64,000 nt of DNA from Flavobacterium chilense. GTDB lineage: Bacteria; Bacteroidota; Bacteroidia; Flavobacteriales; Flavobacteriaceae. The DNA is taken from NCBI RefSeq assembly GCF_001602525.1, contig NZ_LSYT01000006.1, positions 1-64,000 on the forward strand. Direction: 5' to 3'. A program made the position numbers and the translations under genes. Every line of letters starts with the position of its first letter. Within the stretch, counting starts at the first letter, position 1. Under the pieces are notes generated by a model, which saw only the letters and a list, made by a program, of their open reading frames with translations, was not told the DNA's origin and did no database searches. This document shows, piece by piece, positions 24,320-35,013 of the stretch.

Positions 24320-27300
24320 ATGACTAACTTTTTAATTACTAAAAGCAAATCGAAATACTTTAAAAATCTGGGTTATCTGATCTTGATGTTAGTATTCTCT
24401 GCTGCGGTAAATGCACAAATTACGGTATCAGGTATTGTAACTGATAGTAATGGACCAATACCAGGTGTGAATATTATCGTGAAAGGAACCAAGACAAGCA
24501 CCGTTTCTAATTTTGACGGAACCTATACACTTCAATCTGTTCCTGCAAATAGTATTTTGGTCTTTAGCTTTATAGGATATAAACCACATGAGGTTTTAGT
24601 AAACAATAAAACAAAAATCGATGTTTTATTAGAAGAGAATTTAAACGACTTAAAAGAAGTTGTTGTTATTGGATATGGAACGTCAAAAAGAGCAGATTTA
24701 ACAGGAGCTGTTTCAACTGTTACCAGTGCTGCCGTTACTCAATCTGTTGCTACTACTATAGATCAGGTTTTACAGGGGCGTGCAGCGGGCGTGCAAATAC
24801 AGCAAAATAGTGGTATACCCGGAGGAAGTTCTTCTGTACGTATTAGGGGAATCAGTTCTATTACAGGTTCAAATGAACCGATTTATGTAATAGATGGTGT
24901 CATTATTGATGGAAATACAGGTTCATTAAATTCAAATCCGCTTGCAGGAATTAATCCAAATGATATTGCTTCGATTGATATTTTGAAAGATGCTTCTGCA
25001 ACAGCAATCTATGGTTCAAGAGCTGCAAATGGTGTAATTATGGTGACTACCAAAACGGGTAAAAAAGGAGATCTGACCTTAAATTTTGACAGTTATGTAG
25101 GATGGCAGCAAATGCCAAAAGAATTACAGGTACTCAATCTTAGAGAATATGGTACGCTTAAAAATACGCGTGCAGATTTAGGAATTGTTCAGCGTGACAA
25201 TACTTTTATCAGACCTGATTTGTTGGGTGAAGGAACAAACTGGCAGGACGAATTATTTCAAACAGCTTTAATTCAAAATTATAATTTATCAGCTTCTGGT
25301 GGTTCTGATAATACGACTTATGCATTAGGAATGTCTTATTTTGATCAGGAAGGTACTATAATTGGTTCTTCTTTTGATCGTATGACTCTTCGCGGAGTAA
25401 TCGATTCACAGGTAAAGAAATGGATGAAAGTGGGAGTAAATATGAATGTGTATAAAACCAATCAGGTAACGACAGTAAATGATGACTCAGTAATTTTAAC
25501 AGCGTTGAAACAAACTCCAAACGTGGCAGCGCGTAATGCCGACGGTACTTTTGATGGTCCGGATACAACAGAATTTGTTCAGACCAATCCATTAGGAATT
25601 GCTTTGCTGAAAGATAATCATTCTAAAAACTATGGAATTAGAGGAAGTGCTTATGCTGAAATTAGTTTTACAAAAGATTTAAAACTTAAAACTCAATATT
25701 CTCTGGATTATGGTTTTGGAAATAACTATACTTTTAATCCATCTTATACTTTTGGAGCACTGTCGAATGAAGTAAGAGAAGGGAGCAGAACAAAATCTAC
25801 AAGCGAAAACTGGATTTGGAATAATTTACTGACTTATAATAAAGTATTTGGAAAACACAGTATTAATGCTATGTTGGGTCAGGAATTACAGGAACAAAAC
25901 TGGGAAAACCTTTATGGTTACCGTTCAGGATATTTAACAAACGGAGCAACAGATTTAAATGCTGGAGATCCAACAACAGCAAGAAACTCAAACGCAAGTT
26001 CTACAAGAGCACTAAGTTCTTATTTTGCCAGAGCAGCATATTCATTTCATGATCGATATTTTGTAACAGGAACAATAAGAAGAGATGGATCTTCACAATT
26101 TGCTCAGGATAACAAATGGGATTGGTTTCCGGCAGCAGGTTTAGCATGGAAAATATCAAGTGAAGGATTTTTAAAAGACAATAAGACTATTAGTAATCTG
26201 AAATTACGCACAGGATGGGGAGTTACAGGTAACTCATCTGTACCCAATAATGCATATACATCTGTATATGGTACATCTGCAACAAACTGGGGAAGTGGAC
26301 AGATTGCAACAAATACAGCTAATCCGGATCTGAAGTGGGAGAAAACGAATCAAACAAATATTGGTTTAGATCTTGGTCTTTTCAATAACAGAATTGAAGT
26401 TACAGCCGATATGTATTACAAAAAAACAGATGATTTATTATTAAGATTGTCACTTCCTGCTTATGTTGGCACAACAGGTCAGGGATCTACAGCTCCGCCT
26501 TATGCTAATATTGGATCTCTGGAAAACAAAGGTCTTGAGTTTACAATAAACACAATCAATATGCAGAGAGAAGATTTTCTTTGGAAATCTAATTTCAATA
26601 TCTCTATGAATAGATTTAAAGTCCTGAAACTAAATTCAGAATCAGGAGTTTATGATCAGACTTTGCAGCAAGGCTCAGATGTAACAGTAGTTACCCGAAG
26701 TGCTGTTGGTCAGACATTAGGACAATTTTTTGGATATAAAGTTATTGGACGTTTTGAAAAAGCAACTGATTTTTATTATAAAGATGCAAATGGAACTATA
26801 AAACCAACAGCACTTCCTGAGGGAATGCAGATTGGAGAAAATGGGGTTTGGATTGGGGATTATATGTTTGAAGATGTAAATAAAGACGGCGTAATCAATG
26901 AAAAAGATGCGGGTTATATCGGAAACCCTAATCCGGATTTTACTTTTGGTTTTAACAATAGTTTTTCATTCAAAGGATTTGATGTGAGTATTTTATTTAC
27001 AGGTTCTTATGGAAATGATGTTTTAAACTATCAAAGACGCTGGTTAGAAAATCCTCGCGAAAATACCAACTTACTAAAATCGGCTTTAGGATATGCACAA
27101 TTAGAATTAATTGATCCTAATGGTCCAAACGATTACCGTAATGTTCAAATTGTAGGCGGAGATCCTTATATGCCAAGAATTGGAGCTTCATCAGCATCTT
27201 CTGCTTCTAACTATCGTTTGAGTAACAGATTTGTAGAAGACGGATCTTATGTGAGACTTAAAAATATTTCAATTGGTTATAATCTTCCTAAGAATTTATA

Positions 27301-27487
27301 TTCTAAATACGGAATTTCAAACATCAAGGTATATTCAAATATGCAGAATGTCTTAACCTTTACAAAGTACAAAGGATATGATCCGGAAGTTGGTGCAATA
27401 AACCAAAATCAGCTTTTAAATGGCATTGATAACGGACGTTATCCTTCGCCAGTAACAACCACACTTGGAATAAATGTTAATTTCTAA
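24320..27487 (+). CDS. SusC-like TonB-dependent outer-membrane transporter (xylan locus)
   Basis: 1055 residues. Signal peptide ending SAAVNA, then a carboxypeptidase-regulatory-like domain (ITVSGIVTDSNGPIPGVNIIVKG to about 110), the plug domain beginning LKEVVVIGYGTSKRADLTGAVS, the SusC/RagA signature DASATAIYGSRAANGVIMVTTK (near 225-245), and the beta-barrel, ending in an aromatic residue (NVNF). It forms the channel for xylo-oligosaccharides across the outer membrane with the SusD partner that follows after 10 bp. There is no STN domain, consistent with one-component (LacI-type) rather than anti-sigma control. Confidence 0.96.
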   Translation: MTNFLITKSKSKYFKNLGYLILMLVFSAAVNAQITVSGIVTDSNGPIPGVNIIVKGTKTSTVSNFDGTYTLQSVPANSILVFSFIGYKPHEVLVNNKTKIDVLLEENLNDLKEVVVIGYGTSKRADLTGAVSTVTSAAVTQSVATTIDQVLQGRAAGVQIQQNSGIPGGSSSVRIRGISSITGSNEPIYVIDGVIIDGNTGSLNSNPLAGINPNDIASIDILKDASATAIYGSRAANGVIMVTTKTGKKGDLTLNFDSYVGWQQMPKELQVLNLREYGTLKNTRADLGIVQRDNTFIRPDLLGEGTNWQDELFQTALIQNYNLSASGGSDNTTYALGMSYFDQEGTIIGSSFDRMTLRGVIDSQVKKWMKVGVNMNVYKTNQVTTVNDDSVILTALKQTPNVAARNADGTFDGPDTTEFVQTNPLGIALLKDNHSKNYGIRGSAYAEISFTKDLKLKTQYSLDYGFGNNYTFNPSYTFGALSNEVREGSRTKSTSENWIWNNLLTYNKVFGKHSINAMLGQELQEQNWENLYGYRSGYLTNGATDLNAGDPTTARNSNASSTRALSSYFARAAYSFHDRYFVTGTIRRDGSSQFAQDNKWDWFPAAGLAWKISSEGFLKDNKTISNLKLRTGWGVTGNSSVPNNAYTSVYGTSATNWGSGQIATNTANPDLKWEKTNQTNIGLDLGLFNNRIEVTADMYYKKTDDLLLRLSLPAYVGTTGQGSTAPPYANIGSLENKGLEFTINTINMQREDFLWKSNFNISMNRFKVLKLNSESGVYDQTLQQGSDVTVVTRSAVGQTLGQFFGYKVIGRFEKATDFYYKDANGTIKPTALPEGMQIGENGVWIGDYMFEDVNKDGVINEKDAGYIGNPNPDFTFGFNNSFSFKGFDVSILFTGSYGNDVLNYQRRWLENPRENTNLLKSALGYAQLELIDPNGPNDYRNVQIVGGDPYMPRIGASSASSASNYRLSNRFVEDGSYVRLKNISIGYNLPKNLYSKYGISNIKVYSNMQNVLTFTKYKGYDPEVGAINQNQLLNGIDNGRYPSPVTTTLGINVNF

Positions 27488-27497
27488 AAACTGCACA

Positions 27498-29129
27498 ATG
27501 AAAACAAAGAAAATATTTTATACAGCTTTAATTATGGCATTGCCATTTGTTTGGACAAGTTGCAGCGACATTTTAGACGTTCAGCCAAATGATGTAATTA
27601 CCAAAGAAAATTTTTATAAGACAGAGTCTGATTTTCAGGCAGCCACAGGACCATTATACAATAAAGTATGGTTCGATTTTAATGATAAATTCTATTATGG
27701 ATTAGGCGACGGACGTTCGGATAATTTATATGCACCCTATTCTGATTATGTTTACCCGTTTACAGACTTAACAGAAACTGGATTAACAGGACCATTAGTT
27801 TCGGCTTGGGCATCTTTATATAATGTGGTGCAGCAATCAAACAATGTTATTATCGGAATTTCCGGAAGCCCTTTAAGTGATGCTGTTAAAAATAAATATA
27901 TTGCAGAAGCTCGTTTTATGCGAGGAACAGCATATTGGTATTTGACCTCATTATGGGGAGATGTAATCATTTCTACAGATCCCAGAGAATTGGTTAAAAA
28001 TCCAATTGTAAACAAAAATCCAATGAAAGATGTTTACGAATTTGCGATGCGCGATTTAGAATATGCAGCAAAATACCTTCCGGAACAGGCAGGTCAGTCA
28101 GGACGTTTAACAAGATATGCTGCTTTTGGAATGTTATCCCGCGTTTACTTATCCTATTCAGGAGTTAGTGATAACCCAAACAGCGGAACCAGAAATCAGG
28201 AATACCTGGATTTAGCCAAAAAAGCCGCCGAAAAAGTAATCAATGCAGGACCTTACCGATTGATGGACAACTACGCTGATTTATTCAAAGTAGAAAATAA
28301 TAACAATACCGAGTCGATGTTTGCATTACAATGGGTACCAAACGGAGATTACGGCGTAAACAATACACAACAGGCTTATTTTGCATTAGGATCTGATATT
28401 ACAGGAGATGACGCTGCCTGGGGATACTGGACAAGAGCTTCGTACAATATTTTGCAGGAATATGAATCTAAAGATGCACGTCGTAAATCGACCTGGATGG
28501 GAGACGACGACTTTTATCCTGAAATAAACAAATCAAATGGAGGTTATACAGTTGACCACAGTAAAGATTTCTTAACCGTAAAAAAAGGAGTAGTAGGTTC
28601 TACAAAAGACAATCCTAAAACAACCCGTATGAACTCAGGTTTAAATACCTACATGTTACGTCTGGGTGAAATATATCTAAATTATGCCGAAGCAGCTTTA
28701 GGCAACAACGCAACTACTGCAGATGCATTAGCCATTTCCGGAGTAAATAAACTTCGCGTAAGAGCAGGACTTGATCCTAAAACAACCTTAACCTATGCCG
28801 ATATTATTCACGAAAGAAGAGTAGAATTGTGTATGGAAGGTCAATATTGGTACGATTTAGTTCGCAGAGCCTATTACAAACAACAAGAAGTAATCAATTA
28901 TGTAACAGCTCAAAACAGAGGAACCATCACACCAATTTTGTATGATACAGCAACAAATACAGTTTCTGTTGATGCCTCAAAAAGCAGTAGTCCACGTGCT
29001 ATTGGTGTAATAGACGCAACTATTTTCGAATTGCCTTATCCGGAATCAGAACTGGTTCAAAACCCATTATTGAGAGAAAACCCGGTTCCGTATAAGTTTA
29101 CAGAAGAAAGAATTAAAGACTTGTTCTAG
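27498..29129 (+). CDS. SusD/RagB-family glycan-binding lipoprotein (xylan locus)
   Basis: 543 residues from the ATG at 27498. An in-frame ATG at 27474 overlaps the SusC end and is less likely because it would precede the signal peptide. Lipobox WTSCSD (Cys near 19), then the SusD opening ILDVQPNDVITKENFYKTESDFQAA, TPR-like helices with EARFMRGTAYWYLTSLWGDV, and the C-terminal RVELCMEGQYWYDLVRRAYY block. It lids the SusC channel and captures substrate at the cell surface. Confidence 0.95.
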   Translation: MKTKKIFYTALIMALPFVWTSCSDILDVQPNDVITKENFYKTESDFQAATGPLYNKVWFDFNDKFYYGLGDGRSDNLYAPYSDYVYPFTDLTETGLTGPLVSAWASLYNVVQQSNNVIIGISGSPLSDAVKNKYIAEARFMRGTAYWYLTSLWGDVIISTDPRELVKNPIVNKNPMKDVYEFAMRDLEYAAKYLPEQAGQSGRLTRYAAFGMLSRVYLSYSGVSDNPNSGTRNQEYLDLAKKAAEKVINAGPYRLMDNYADLFKVENNNNTESMFALQWVPNGDYGVNNTQQAYFALGSDITGDDAAWGYWTRASYNILQEYESKDARRKSTWMGDDDFYPEINKSNGGYTVDHSKDFLTVKKGVVGSTKDNPKTTRMNSGLNTYMLRLGEIYLNYAEAALGNNATTADALAISGVNKLRVRAGLDPKTTLTYADIIHERRVELCMEGQYWYDLVRRAYYKQQEVINYVTAQNRGTITPILYDTATNTVSVDASKSSSPRAIGVIDATIFELPYPESELVQNPLLRENPVPYKFTEERIKDLF

Positions 29130-29165
29130 AATTACAAAAACAATAAAACTAAAAGAAAGATTCAT

Positions 29166-30530
29166 ATGAAATATATTTTAAATAAAAAGTATTGGGCGCC
29201 CATCGCATGTTTAGTGATGATGGTTTTTAGTATGCTGTTTACTGCTTGTGATAATAACGATTCCAGTTCAAAAACAATAACCATAAGCAAAGTATTCTTA
29301 GAAGATGTAAACTCATCAGTTCCGGACAGAGAAGTAACTTTTGCCCGATTAGGACAAACGCTGCGAATAGAAGGTTCAGGATTTACAGGGTTAAGAAAAG
29401 TATATATAAACGGATATTCGACCTATTTTAATGTTGTTTTTGTAAGCGATAATTCAATGTTGATTAGTATTTCTGCAGACACACCAACAATCGATGCAGA
29501 TCCTGCAGAGAGAAATACGATTCGATTTGTAAATGACAATACCGAAACGATATTTAAATTTGATATCCGTTCATCAAAACCGGTAATAGACAGAATTTCA
29601 AATACAATGCCTAATCCGGGAGAAACAATTACAGTTTCAGGTTCCGGTTTAACCGAAATAAGTAAAGTCGTTTTTCCGGGAAATGTTGAAGTAACAAGCG
29701 GCATCGTTTCTGATCCAGATGGTGATTTTTTTACTGTAAAAATGCCTAACGGAGTTTCGGATACCGGAGGTTCATTATTTGTTCAGGGTTCAAACGGAGG
29801 AGCTTATTCGCCAGCCTATTTCAACTTTAAAAAAGGAGTTTTACTCAATTTCGACGGACTAGGTCAACATGGATATTGGGGAACCGGAAACAGTATGATT
29901 CAGCCAGCAGATTTAGAATCAGCGGCTATAGGAACCGGAAATGTTTCTCAGGGAAAATATGTACCACATCGTCCGGCGAGAATTGCTTCTGTCGCACCAG
30001 CAACCAATAGAGTTACAGAAGTCTGGACAGCAGGGAACGGAGTAGATAACTGGAGAGCACAATTAACACCCTATATTCCGGCAAATACACCACTTGATAA
30101 AGTAGCATTTCAGTTTGATGTGCATGTTCCGGATGCCTGGAAAGATTCCGGATACTTAAAGATATGTATGGTTAATAACTTTAACGGAGGAGAATGGGCA
30201 GGAGCAGTTTACAATTACGTTCCATGGATTGTTGATGGAAAATCGGTGGCTTTTCAGACTACCGGATGGACAACAGTTACTATTCCGCTAAACAAATTCT
30301 ACGTATGGTCAAAAGAAGCTTTTACTTTCGAAACCGTTCTGGCATTTCGTGAAGCAGCAACCTATCAAAACTTCGGGATTTATTTTGAAAATTCTGATGT
30401 GAAATTAAAAGATGTTCTGGGAACTGCAAGCGAAGTAGAATTTCCGTCAAAAGCAACATCAGTAAAAGTATACACAGACAACTGGAGAATTGTTTCACTA
30501 AATACACCGGTTTACAATGACTTTCCTTAA
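29166..30530 (+). CDS. Surface glycan-binding protein (SGBP-B type) with IPT/TIG domains
   Basis: 454 residues. Lipoprotein signal (FTACDNN, Cys near 27), two IPT/TIG-like beta domains (about 42-130 and 135-225, with [13 protein letters not shown] and [19 protein letters not shown]), and a larger C-terminal beta domain (from about 230) rich in Trp and Tyr, as in xyloglucan/xylan-binding SGBPs. It has no catalytic signature. Third in the SusCD operon, the place where Bacteroidota xylan loci encode a surface binding protein, it probably holds xylan near the SusCD complex and the xylanase that follows. Confidence 0.85.
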   Translation: MKYILNKKYWAPIACLVMMVFSMLFTACDNNDSSSKTITISKVFLEDVNSSVPDREVTFARLGQTLRIEGSGFTGLRKVYINGYSTYFNVVFVSDNSMLISISADTPTIDADPAERNTIRFVNDNTETIFKFDIRSSKPVIDRISNTMPNPGETITVSGSGLTEISKVVFPGNVEVTSGIVSDPDGDFFTVKMPNGVSDTGGSLFVQGSNGGAYSPAYFNFKKGVLLNFDGLGQHGYWGTGNSMIQPADLESAAIGTGNVSQGKYVPHRPARIASVAPATNRVTEVWTAGNGVDNWRAQLTPYIPANTPLDKVAFQFDVHVPDAWKDSGYLKICMVNNFNGGEWAGAVYNYVPWIVDGKSVAFQTTGWTTVTIPLNKFYVWSKEAFTFETVLAFREAATYQNFGIYFENSDVKLKDVLGTASEVEFPSKATSVKVYTDNWRIVSLNTPVYNDFP

Positions 30531-30597
30531 TTAAAAAAGTAGCAAAATACGAGATTAAGAAAAGAGATGAATCGTGTAATTAAAAAAAATAACCAAA

Positions 30598-32793
30598 ATG
30601 AAATATAAATATATATTCCCTATAATCGCTTCGTCATTAATGATGCTTTCATCATGCGACGACAACAAAATGGACTGGGAAAAAGATCCCGATCATGGTG
30701 CAGTAACAGGAGCAGAACTTCCTTTGGCATTAGTAGAAAAAATAAGCAGGTATCAACCCCTAAAAACTTACACTGATCTTGTTTTAGGAAACGGAATTGG
30801 AACAGATTTGTACATGAGTGATGCTGCCTACAGAAAAATAGTAAACGACAATTTTGATGAGGTAACGCCAGGTTATGCCATGAAACATGGTGCTATGGTC
30901 AATGCCAAAGGAGAAATCAACTTTACGACAATTGATGCCTTTATTGCCGAAACCAAAAAAGCAGGATTAAAAGTTTTTGGTCATACTTTAGTCTGGCATT
31001 CCAATCAAAATGCAAGTTACTTAAACGGTCTTATTGCCCCAACTGTAATTCCGGGTTCCAGCGGAACCAACACACTGGATGTAGCAGGTTTAAAAAGCGG
31101 AACCTTTGCCAACTGGTCCAGAAATAATCCCGGACAAGGAATTACTGTAATTGATAATGCAGGATTAACCGGTAGCTCAAAAGCAATTCAGTTAGTTTCT
31201 GGTGCAACATCTTCACAACCTTATAATTTGCAGTTAACATCACCAAATGTTTCAATCATAACAGGACATAAATATGAAGTTTCTTTTTACATTAAATCTG
31301 ATGTAGCCGGTAAAGGACGTATTTCATTCAATGCTTCTTTAAACAATCAATATCCATACAAAGACTGGCTGAATACTGGAACCGGAACAGAAGCGTTTGC
31401 CACAACATCTTCTTGGCAGCAAGTTAAAATTACACTGGCTTCCGCCGATTTTAAAACAGGAAGCACCAATTTTCAGTTTAATTTAGATTTAGGGTATCTT
31501 CCAAACGTTACCTATCTTATTGATGTAAATACAATAGCTGTTGTCGATCTTGATGCCGCTTCAGGTGTCGTAAATTTAGTTTCGAATGGAACTTTTAATG
31601 CAGGTATTACAGGCTGGTCAAAAATGAATGGAGCTACAGATGCGTTAAGTCTTGCCACTCCTCCAAATGTTTATGAAGGAAATGGAGCCATGAAGGTCGT
31701 AAATGCAACCAGTGATGCTGCCAACCAGTGGAAAACACAAATTCAGACCGCCTTTACTTCGACCTTAACATCAGGAAAAGATTATACCATTTCGTATATG
31801 ATCAAATCTGAAGCAACAGGTTCTGTAAGATGTTCAACAACAGGAACAACAGCACGTTATCAGGGAGATCAGGCAACATCTGCAACCTGGAAACTTATCG
31901 AATGGAAATTTACTGCAAATGGTACAGAAACCGGATTAAACTTTGATTTAGGAGGAACAGCAGGAACCTATTATATCGATAATGTAGTAGTAACAGACGG
32001 AGCAACATCTGGCGGAGCAACACCACCGGTTACCATAGAAAAAACCGATGCACAAAAAGCAAAACTAATTGGTGATGCCATGGAAGACTGGATTTCAAAA
32101 ATGATGACACATTACAAAACAAGTGTTTTCTCCTGGGATGTTGTAAATGAGCCAATGAAAGAAGACGGAACATTAAGAAACGGAACCGAAGGAGATACAG
32201 CAACAGATTATTTTTCATGGATAAAATACCTCGGGAAAGACTATGCCGTAACAGCCTTTAAACTAGCCCGTAAGTACGGAAACACATCAGATAAATTATT
32301 TATCAATGATTATAATCTCGAATCAAGACTGGACAAATGCGATGGATTAATCAATTATGTAGCTTATATCGAAAGTCAGGGTGCAAAAGTAGACGGAATT
32401 GGAACCCAAATGCACATTGGTTTAACCACTGATAAAGATAAAATTGTTCAGATGTTTCAAAAATTGGCAGCATCAGGAAAACTGATTAAAATTTCTGAAT
32501 TGGATATACGACTTGGAACTGCTACACCAACTGTGGCGCAACAGGCTTCTCAGGCAGAAATGTATCAATATGTAATCGATATGTACAAAAAATACATTCC
32601 GGCAGCACAACAATACGGAATCACGATTTGGGGAGTTTCAGACAGCGTAAAAGAACACGAATTCTGGCTTCCAAACGAATCACCAAACTTGTGGGATGCC
32701 AATTATGTTCGTAAACACGCCTACAAAGGAACTGCAGACGGACTTGCAGGAAAAGATGTGAGTAAAGACTTTTCAGGAGAACTGGTTAAGTAA
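30598..32793 (+). CDS. Modular GH10 endo-xylanase with tandem CBMs inserted in the barrel
   Basis: 731 residues with lipobox SSCDD. The GH10 barrel begins near 55 and reaches FGHTLVWHSNQNASYL near 140. It is then interrupted by about 330 residues that form two CBM4/9-like beta-sandwiches (FANWSRNNPGQGITVID and SNGTFNAGITGWSKMNG mark their starts), and resumes near 480. E518 in WDVVNEPM is the acid/base and E634 in KISELDI the nucleophile. This insertion architecture is known from Bacteroides and Prevotella surface xylanases. It probably makes the first cuts in xylan at the cell surface. Confidence 0.95.
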   Translation: MKYKYIFPIIASSLMMLSSCDDNKMDWEKDPDHGAVTGAELPLALVEKISRYQPLKTYTDLVLGNGIGTDLYMSDAAYRKIVNDNFDEVTPGYAMKHGAMVNAKGEINFTTIDAFIAETKKAGLKVFGHTLVWHSNQNASYLNGLIAPTVIPGSSGTNTLDVAGLKSGTFANWSRNNPGQGITVIDNAGLTGSSKAIQLVSGATSSQPYNLQLTSPNVSIITGHKYEVSFYIKSDVAGKGRISFNASLNNQYPYKDWLNTGTGTEAFATTSSWQQVKITLASADFKTGSTNFQFNLDLGYLPNVTYLIDVNTIAVVDLDAASGVVNLVSNGTFNAGITGWSKMNGATDALSLATPPNVYEGNGAMKVVNATSDAANQWKTQIQTAFTSTLTSGKDYTISYMIKSEATGSVRCSTTGTTARYQGDQATSATWKLIEWKFTANGTETGLNFDLGGTAGTYYIDNVVVTDGATSGGATPPVTIEKTDAQKAKLIGDAMEDWISKMMTHYKTSVFSWDVVNEPMKEDGTLRNGTEGDTATDYFSWIKYLGKDYAVTAFKLARKYGNTSDKLFINDYNLESRLDKCDGLINYVAYIESQGAKVDGIGTQMHIGLTTDKDKIVQMFQKLAASGKLIKISELDIRLGTATPTVAQQASQAEMYQYVIDMYKKYIPAAQQYGITIWGVSDSVKEHEFWLPNESPNLWDANYVRKHAYKGTADGLAGKDVSKDFSGELVK

Positions 32794-32806
32794 GTTAGTG
32801 TAATTT

Positions 32807-32850
32807 TAATCCATAATATAAATCTGTAAAAGGGTTTGTATTATGGATTA
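32807..32850. terminator. Hairpin between the GH10 and GH35-like genes
   Basis: TAATCCATAATA pairs with TATTATGGATTA around an 18-nt middle. An ATG at 32843 lies in the right arm, which is one reason to prefer the later start at 32879 for the next gene. It may reduce read-through. The T run is short. Confidence 0.45.
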
Positions 32851-32878
32851 TTTGTTTTTTAATTTAAAAGAATTAAGA

Positions 32879-34507
32879 ATGTTTCAGTTCCTTAAAAATA
32901 TAACGGTAATACTATTTTTTATTTTGGTGCAGTCTGGATTTTCTCAGGAAAAAATACCGCACCTTCAAAAAAAAGGAAACAGGACACAACTAATCGTCAG
33001 CCAAAAACCTTTTATAATATTAGGAGGAGAATTAGGAAACTCTTCGGCAACAAGTATGGAAAGCATGGAGCCAATCTGGCAAAAGCTGACCGACATGAAT
33101 CTCAACACCGTTTTAACGCCTGTTTATTGGGAATTAACAGAACCCGAAGAAGGTAAATTTGACTTTTCTTTAGTTGATGATTTAATGTTAAAAGCCAGAA
33201 CAGAAAACCTGAAACTAATATTTCTTTGGTTTGGATCATGGAAAAATAGTATGTCAAGTCATGCACCGGCATGGGTAAAATTAAATCAGAAAAAATATCC
33301 AAGAGTTAAGGATGACAAGGGCAAAAGTCATGAAATACTAACACCTTTTAGCGAGAATAACCTACAGGCAGATCTAAATGCTTTTCAGAAATTAATGGCA
33401 CATATAAAAGATTTCGATCAAAAAGAGCAGACCGTAATTATGGTTCAGGTCGAAAATGAAATCGGGATGTTGCCAACAGCCAGAGATTATCATCCGTTGG
33501 CAAACGAAGCTTTTCAAAAAGAAGTTCCAAAAGAATTCATACAGTATTTACAGAAAAACAAAGAAAAGCTCGTACCTGAATTTTTAGAAGTATGGAAAAA
33601 AAACGGGTTTAAAACCACCGGGAATTGGGAACAGATTTTTGGGAAAGGATTGCAGACCGATGAGATTTTTATGGCCTGGAATTTTGCGAAATTCACCAAT
33701 AGAGTAGCCAAAGCAGGAAAAGAAAGTTACGACATTCCCATGTTTGTAAATGCAGCTCTGAATGCACCCGAAAAAAAGCCGGGAGAATATCCAAGTGCCG
33801 GACCATTGCCACATGTTATGGATGTCTGGAAAGCAGCCGGAACTGCGATCGATTTTCTTTCGCCGGATTTTTACAATCCGTCATTCAGGCACTGGAACGA
33901 TTTATTTACCCGTCAGGGCGATCCGTTGTTTATACCTGAACATCGTTTTGATGCCGGCGCCCCATTTAAAGGTTTATACGCCATTGGACATTATGAAGCC
34001 ATTGGTTTTTCGCCTTTTTCTATCGAATCTGTTGCTGATGGAAAAAAAGAGCCACTCGGAAAAATTTACGATTTAGTGCGACAATTAACGCCAACTATTG
34101 AAGCCAATAAAGGACAGGGCAAAATCGACGGTGTTTTATTAGACAAAGAAAATCAGACACAAATTATTCAGTTAGGCAATTATGAATTTACATTCAAACA
34201 CGATTATACCTTAAATTGGTCAGACGGAGCAAAAGAAGAAATCTGGCCGATGTCAAGTGCCATAATTATCGAAACAGGAATTGATGAATTTTACATCGCC
34301 GGATCCGGAATTGTAGTAACTTTTAAGCCTTTAAAAAATAAAACATTAAATGCCGGAATTTTAAAAACTGATCAGGGAAAATTTGAAAATGGAAAATGGA
34401 GAACGATCAGACATTTTAACGGAGATCAAACCCATCAGGGCAGACATCTCAGAATTTCAGTTGGCGATTACGAAATTCAAAAAATAAAGTTATATAGTTA
34501 TGAATAG
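32879..34507 (+). CDS. GH35-like / DUF5597 glycoside hydrolase
   Basis: 542 residues from the ATG at 32879, which gives a signal peptide MFQFLKNITVILFFILVQSG. The ATG at 32843 would add 12 residues. The N-terminal barrel follows the GH35/GH42 clan A pattern: LNTVLTPVYWELTEPEEGKFDF, LIFLWFGSWKN, MVQVENEIG (Glu of the acid/base motif NE) and a later IPEHRFD segment at the nucleophile position. The C-terminal part (from about 400) matches the DUF5597-type beta domain. Such proteins are assigned as beta-galactosidases, and in a xylan locus the substrate may be galactose on xylan side chains. The activity is not proven. Confidence 0.8.
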   Translation: MFQFLKNITVILFFILVQSGFSQEKIPHLQKKGNRTQLIVSQKPFIILGGELGNSSATSMESMEPIWQKLTDMNLNTVLTPVYWELTEPEEGKFDFSLVDDLMLKARTENLKLIFLWFGSWKNSMSSHAPAWVKLNQKKYPRVKDDKGKSHEILTPFSENNLQADLNAFQKLMAHIKDFDQKEQTVIMVQVENEIGMLPTARDYHPLANEAFQKEVPKEFIQYLQKNKEKLVPEFLEVWKKNGFKTTGNWEQIFGKGLQTDEIFMAWNFAKFTNRVAKAGKESYDIPMFVNAALNAPEKKPGEYPSAGPLPHVMDVWKAAGTAIDFLSPDFYNPSFRHWNDLFTRQGDPLFIPEHRFDAGAPFKGLYAIGHYEAIGFSPFSIESVADGKKEPLGKIYDLVRQLTPTIEANKGQGKIDGVLLDKENQTQIIQLGNYEFTFKHDYTLNWSDGAKEEIWPMSSAIIIETGIDEFYIAGSGIVVTFKPLKNKTLNAGILKTDQGKFENGKWRTIRHFNGDQTHQGRHLRISVGDYEIQKIKLYSYE

Positions 34508-34511
34508 GTTT

Positions 34512-34774
34512 TTTAGCCACGACTCGAGCGATAGCGAACAGGCGAAGCAATTCACGAATTTTTTTATTAAAATCTTTATCTACAGAGTAATCAAGTTACA
34601 TAAATTAATTTGTGCAATTGAAGATAATTTAAACACAACGAAAGAATTAGAAAAATTCGTGAATTCGTAGCAAAAAAACATCTCAACAAGAAAGACCAAA
34701 TAACATGAAAAACATAATAGTAGCATTTCTAATAACATTTAATATCAACGCTCAGATAAAACTTTCATGACTAA
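34512..34774 (+). repeat. Tandem unit 1 (palindrome plus amputated gene start)
   Basis: Unit: AGCCACG...ATTCACGAATT, an A/T-rich middle, then AAAAATTCGTGAATTCGTAGC, followed by a spacer and a signal-peptide-coding segment. This copy has an extra stretch of about 27 bp (GACTCGAGCGATAGCGAACA...) in its left arm. The unit repeats at 34775 and 35014 with a period of about 239 bp. Confidence 0.9.
34705..34770 (+). pseudogene. Amputated 5' end of the esterase gene, copy 1
   Basis: A 21-codon ORF, MKNIIVAFLITFNINAQIKL then S and stop, copies the signal peptide of the esterase gene that starts at 35182. The codon that is CGA (Arg) there is TGA (stop) here. A signal peptide alone could still be translated but cannot be an enzyme. 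Confidence 0.8.
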
Positions 34775-35013
34775 TTTTTTAGCCACGAATTCACGAATTT
34801 TTTTATTAAAATTTTTGTCTACAGAGTAATCAAATTACATAAATTAATTTGTGCAATTGAAGATAATTTAAACACAACGAAAGAATTAGAAAAATTCGTG
34901 AATTCGTGGCAAAAAAACATCGCAACAAAAAATACCAAATAGCATGAAAAACATAATAGTAACATTTCTAATAACATTTAGTATCAACGCTCAGATAAAA
35001 CTTTCATGACTAA
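34775..35013 (+). repeat. Tandem unit 2 (palindrome plus amputated gene start)
   Basis: Nearly identical to unit 3. GCCACGAATTCACGAATTTTT and its inverse bound an about 135-bp MITE-like palindrome, followed by the spacer and the gene-start segment. Confidence 0.9.
34944..35009 (+). pseudogene. Amputated 5' end of the esterase gene, copy 2
   Basis: Another 21-codon ORF, MKNIIVTFLITFSINAQIKL then S and stop, with the same TGA in place of CGA. It differs from copy 1 at two residues (A/T, N/S) and matches the true gene otherwise up to the stop. Confidence 0.8.

Noticed and set aside
34512..35013. Insertion sequence remnant
   Set aside because: No transposase frame or fragments are visible and the units repeat the flanking gene start itself, which points to tandem duplication rather than an IS.
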